In this document: one piece after another, positions 19,813 to 21,713 of the stretch
Position numbering within the stretch: position 1 is the first letter of the stretch
Layout: each line of letters begins with the position of its first letter
NCBI GenBank assembly: GCA_947085035.1
Contig: CAMTUW010000031.1
Span: 1 to 21,713, forward strand
From: CAMTUW01 sp947085035
Lineage (GTDB): Bacteria; Actinomycetota; Coriobacteriia; Anaerosomatales; PHET01
Direction: 5' to 3'
Length of the DNA: 21,713 bases
Notes under the pieces: generated by a model
Databases searched by the model: none
What the model was told of the DNA's origin: nothing
What the model saw: only the letters and a program-made list of their open reading frames with translations
Program-made: the position numbers and the translations under genes

Positions 19813-20214
19813 AGCGTTCATCCATGCGGCAGGGGCATCTAGCGTCTCGCGGTGCTTCTATCCAGCGGTTTCTCTATTTAAGCGTAAACATTCTGCGGCA
19901 TCGCCAACAGGGGTCAGGACAGACCCATTCTCAATAAAGTGGCTGGACTATCTAGACGCTTGATCGAGGGTACTTGAACTCCGTAGCTGCCGAAACCTTT
20001 CTTAAGCGTCAGCGCCATCTCGATCACGTCATCATGGTGATCATCATCATTACTGCAATCATCGTCCGGTTGTGCACCAAGACACCATCAAGGGATCAGT
20101 CTACCCATGCGCCCGAGCCTAGTCCCCCCGTCGCTTGTGTGGACACGGCGCCTCCTGAACATAAGAAACATACAACTTGTGAGGATTAGATCACGTATGC
20201 GTCCGACCGGGCGG
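19813..20214. other. Roughly 400 bp without a convincing gene
   Basis: No open frame here looks like a protein; a 71-codon frame at 19974-20189 contains a hydrophobic run but no supported start. Two small palindromes are visible: GGGTC-aggaca-GACCC (19911-19926), a form I have often seen beside transposable or REP-like sequences, and GATCAC...GTGATC (20022-20042). Base composition is AT-richer than in the cofactor operon. It looks like decayed intergenic or mobile DNA. Confidence 0.4.
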
Positions 20215-21280
20215 TCAGCCGAGATCGACCTCGGAGTTGTCACCGAGCATCACGCGCACGGCGGTCTGCACCCCCGGCGCGCGACGCACGACGGCATTGA
20301 CGCCCAGCAGTGAGTCAGCGAGACGGCCGCCGATATCCTCGATGCGCGACCCCGTGAGCATGATCGAGTGTTCGATCTCGTTGCCGAACTTTGCACCCGT
20401 CCCCAAGCGACGTGTACGGCCCGATATACGCGTTCACGATCTCGCAGCTCTCGCCGATGACCGCAGGCCCGCGCACGATCGAGTTCTGGAGCCGCGTGCC
20501 CACCCCCACGCGCACGCGCCCGTGGATCTCGGAGGTCGCGTCGGTCTCGCCCGCGATGTCGGTCTCGATACCGTCGAGCACCGTGCGGTTGGCCTCGAGC
20601 ATGTCCTCGAGCTTGCCGGTATCTTTCCACCACCCGCCGATGATGTGTGGGAGCACGCTGCACCTGTTGTCCACGAGCCACTGGATGGCGTCGGTGATCT
20701 CGAGTTCGCCGCGCGCGGAGGGCTCGATGGCGTTGACGGCCTCAAAGACCCGGTGATTGAACAGGTACACGCCCACGAGGGCCAGATCGCTCGGCGGATC
20801 CTGCGGCTTCTCGATGAGTCGCAGGATCGAGCCGTCCTCGGCGAGTTCCGCGACACCGAACTCCGACGCGTTGGGTACGTGCGCGAGCAGGATCTGGGCG
20901 TCGGCATCGTTGGAATCGAACTCCTCGACGAAACGCGTGATGCCGTCTTTGATGAGGTTGTCACCGAGGTACATCACAAAGGACTCGCCAGCCATGTACT
21001 CCTCGGCGATCTTGACCGCGTGAGCGAGGCCGAGGGGGGCCTCCTGTGGGATGTAGGTGAACGAGACGCCCCAGCGCGAGCCGTCGCCGAGGGCGGTGCG
21101 GACCTCGTCGGCCGTGTCGCCGACGATCACGCCGATCTCGGTGATACCCGCGTCGCGGATCGCCTCGACGGCGTAGAAGAGGATGGGCTTGTTGGCGACC
21201 GGCACGAGCTGCTTGGCGCGCGTGAAGGTGATCGGCCGGAGCCGTGTGCCTTTACCGCCTGCAAGGATGAGTGCTCTCAT
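20215..21280 (-). pseudogene. Glucose-1-phosphate thymidylyltransferase (long RmlA type), frameshifted
   Basis: The minus-strand frame from ATG 21280 reads RALILAGGKGTRLRPITFTR, AKQLVPVANKPILFY, EAPLGLAHAVKIAEEY, VMYLGDNLIKDG, RLIEKPQDPPSDLALVGVYL and IIGGWWKDTGKLEDMLEAN, then a left-handed beta-helix. This is the long-form RmlA (TIGR01208-like) that makes dTDP-glucose for dTDP-rhamnose. After SLGDGCK (about 20390-20400) the frame turns into an Arg-rich nonsense tail. The true end (NEIEHSIMLTGSRIEDIGGR through MLGDNSEVDLG, stop TGA at 20217-20215) is in another frame. A single-base change at AAAGTTCGG explains it. It may be a real mutation or a sequencing error. The corrected length is about 355 residues. 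Confidence 0.88.
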
Positions 21281-21446
21281 GGGGGTATGGTGACGGTGGA
21301 AACGGTCGATGGCAACTAAGCGTAGGCGGTACGACGCCAGACGCCAGACCGAGCATGCGCGCGACCCAGTTGGTTGACAACGCGCAAGGCCCGTCTAGCC
21401 GGATTCAGGAGTTGGAGTCGGATTCCCCCCTCTCCTCTCTCTCGCG

Positions 21447-21475
21447 TTGACCTGTAGCCGCCGCTCGCCTATCCT
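21447..21475 (+). promoter_or_regulatory. Sigma-70-type promoter
   Basis: TTGACC (21447-21452) and TATCCT (21470-21475) are separated by exactly 17 bp. Transcription would start near 21482, leaving a roughly 130-nt leader before GTG 21614. Confidence 0.6.
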
Positions 21476-21574
21476 GCGCGTAACTGCTGTTACAAGCCCT
21501 CGTTTCGTCTCGCGCGTGTCCGGACATGCGGCGCGGGCGGTCGTTCGTGAGCGCACGGTCGGCGAGGACAAGGC

Positions 21575-21607
21575 GCCCCCGAAGGGGCATTACTCGGGAG
21601 TAGGGGG
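21575..21607 (+). promoter_or_regulatory. Leader hairpins able to compete for the Shine-Dalgarno
   Basis: GCCCC-CGAA-GGGGC (21575-21588) is a tight hairpin, followed by TACT-CGGG-AGTA (21591-21602). The CCCCC at 21576-21580 can pair instead with the ribosome-binding GGGGG at 21603-21607, which would hide the start of the gene at 21614. I match it to no known riboswitch class. Confidence 0.35.
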
Positions 21608-21613
21608 TCGGTC

Positions 21614-21713
21614 GTGGGGCTGACGCAGATCAACGTGTGGATCGACGCGGTGTTCACCACGCTTTACCCGATCATCGTGCTCGCGCTCTCGGTACACTTC
21701 TTCGGCAACATCC
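21614..21713 (+). CDS. N-terminal part of a predicted membrane protein
   Basis: The first 33 residues are visible: VGLTQINVWIDAVFTTLYPI, then IVLALSVHFFGNI, with an initial polar stretch and one hydrophobic membrane-type segment (about residues 17-33). GTG 21614 follows AGGGGG (21602-21607) by 6 nt. The gene runs off the window, so the family cannot be named. It has its own promoter and is divergent from the thymidylyltransferase gene. Confidence 0.6.
   Translation, partial: MGLTQINVWIDAVFTTLYPIIVLALSVHFFGNI

Larger units (their letters stand above)
21281..21613. other. Divergent intergenic region with leader of the last gene
   Basis: This spacer separates the minus-strand thymidylyltransferase gene from the + strand partial gene. 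Bases 21281-21446 hold no gene or strong promoter that I can name. The right part has a promoter (21447-21475) and a leader of about 130 nt with two adjacent hairpins near the ribosome binding site (21575-21600). Confidence 0.5.

Noticed and set aside
19974..20189. 71-codon frame with a hydrophobic run of Ile/Val
   Set aside because: No ATG start or ribosome binding site is evident, and the hydrophobic run comes from a simple ATCATCATC-type stretch.
1..21713. CRISPR array, tRNA or rRNA genes
   Set aside because: No set of regularly spaced direct repeats, no cloverleaf-like segment and no rRNA signature sequences were seen on reading both strands.

Overview
High-GC (mostly 60-70 %) bacterial DNA with short spacers, many ATGA/GTGA gene overlaps and several apparently leaderless starts. 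The gene content (tungstate uptake, formate-dehydrogenase maturation factor FdhD, complete late molybdopterin pathway, DUF3343) points to an anaerobe. A Coriobacteriia-like actinobacterial lineage is my best guess, but nothing here is a taxonomic marker.

Region 1 (1-3.9 kb) is accessory DNA with all genes on the + strand: a Phd/RelE-type toxin-antitoxin pair, a second addiction-module/ParE pair, a lipoprotein, a PIN toxin with a ribbon-helix-helix partner, an ACT-domain protein and the 3' stub of an unknown gene cut by an IS30 remnant. Four roughly 80-100 bp imperfect inverted repeats separate the genes. All four can be folded so that the left arm carries extra unpaired bases, and the extra C falls at the same place in each. 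This is the signature of integron attC sites, so I read the region as part of an integron gene-cassette array. No integrase gene lies in the window.

Region 2 (4.0-14.3 kb) is a compact 13-gene operon behind a probable molybdenum/tungsten-cofactor riboswitch: tupA-tupB-tupC (tungstate ABC importer), a mobA-fdhD fusion, moeA, a 72-residue protein ending in a CxxxCF motif, mobB, moaA, moaC, a MOSC-domain gene, a mogA/moaB gene, a cysteine desulfurase and a DUF3343 gene. Together they import tungstate, make molybdopterin, insert the metal, form the guanine dinucleotide cofactor and supply sulfur for FdhD. This fits maturation of a W- or Mo-bis-MGD formate dehydrogenase. moaD, moaE and moeB are absent from the window.

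Region 3 (14.3-20.2 kb) is accessory again. On the minus strand lie a DUF234-type AAA ATPase behind a long inverted repeat, a GNAT toxin/RHH antitoxin pair with its own palindromic operator, an MqsA-like antitoxin whose mqsR toxin is reduced to a stub, and an internally deleted IS630 transposase. On the + strand lie an unknown gene and an AlbA/Schlafen-like ATP-binding protein, followed by about 400 bp without a convincing gene.

Region 4 (20.2-21.7 kb) holds a long-form glucose-1-phosphate thymidylyltransferase gene (minus strand) broken by a single frameshift near its 3' end. It also holds the start of a membrane-protein gene (+ strand) behind a good sigma-70-type promoter and a structured leader.
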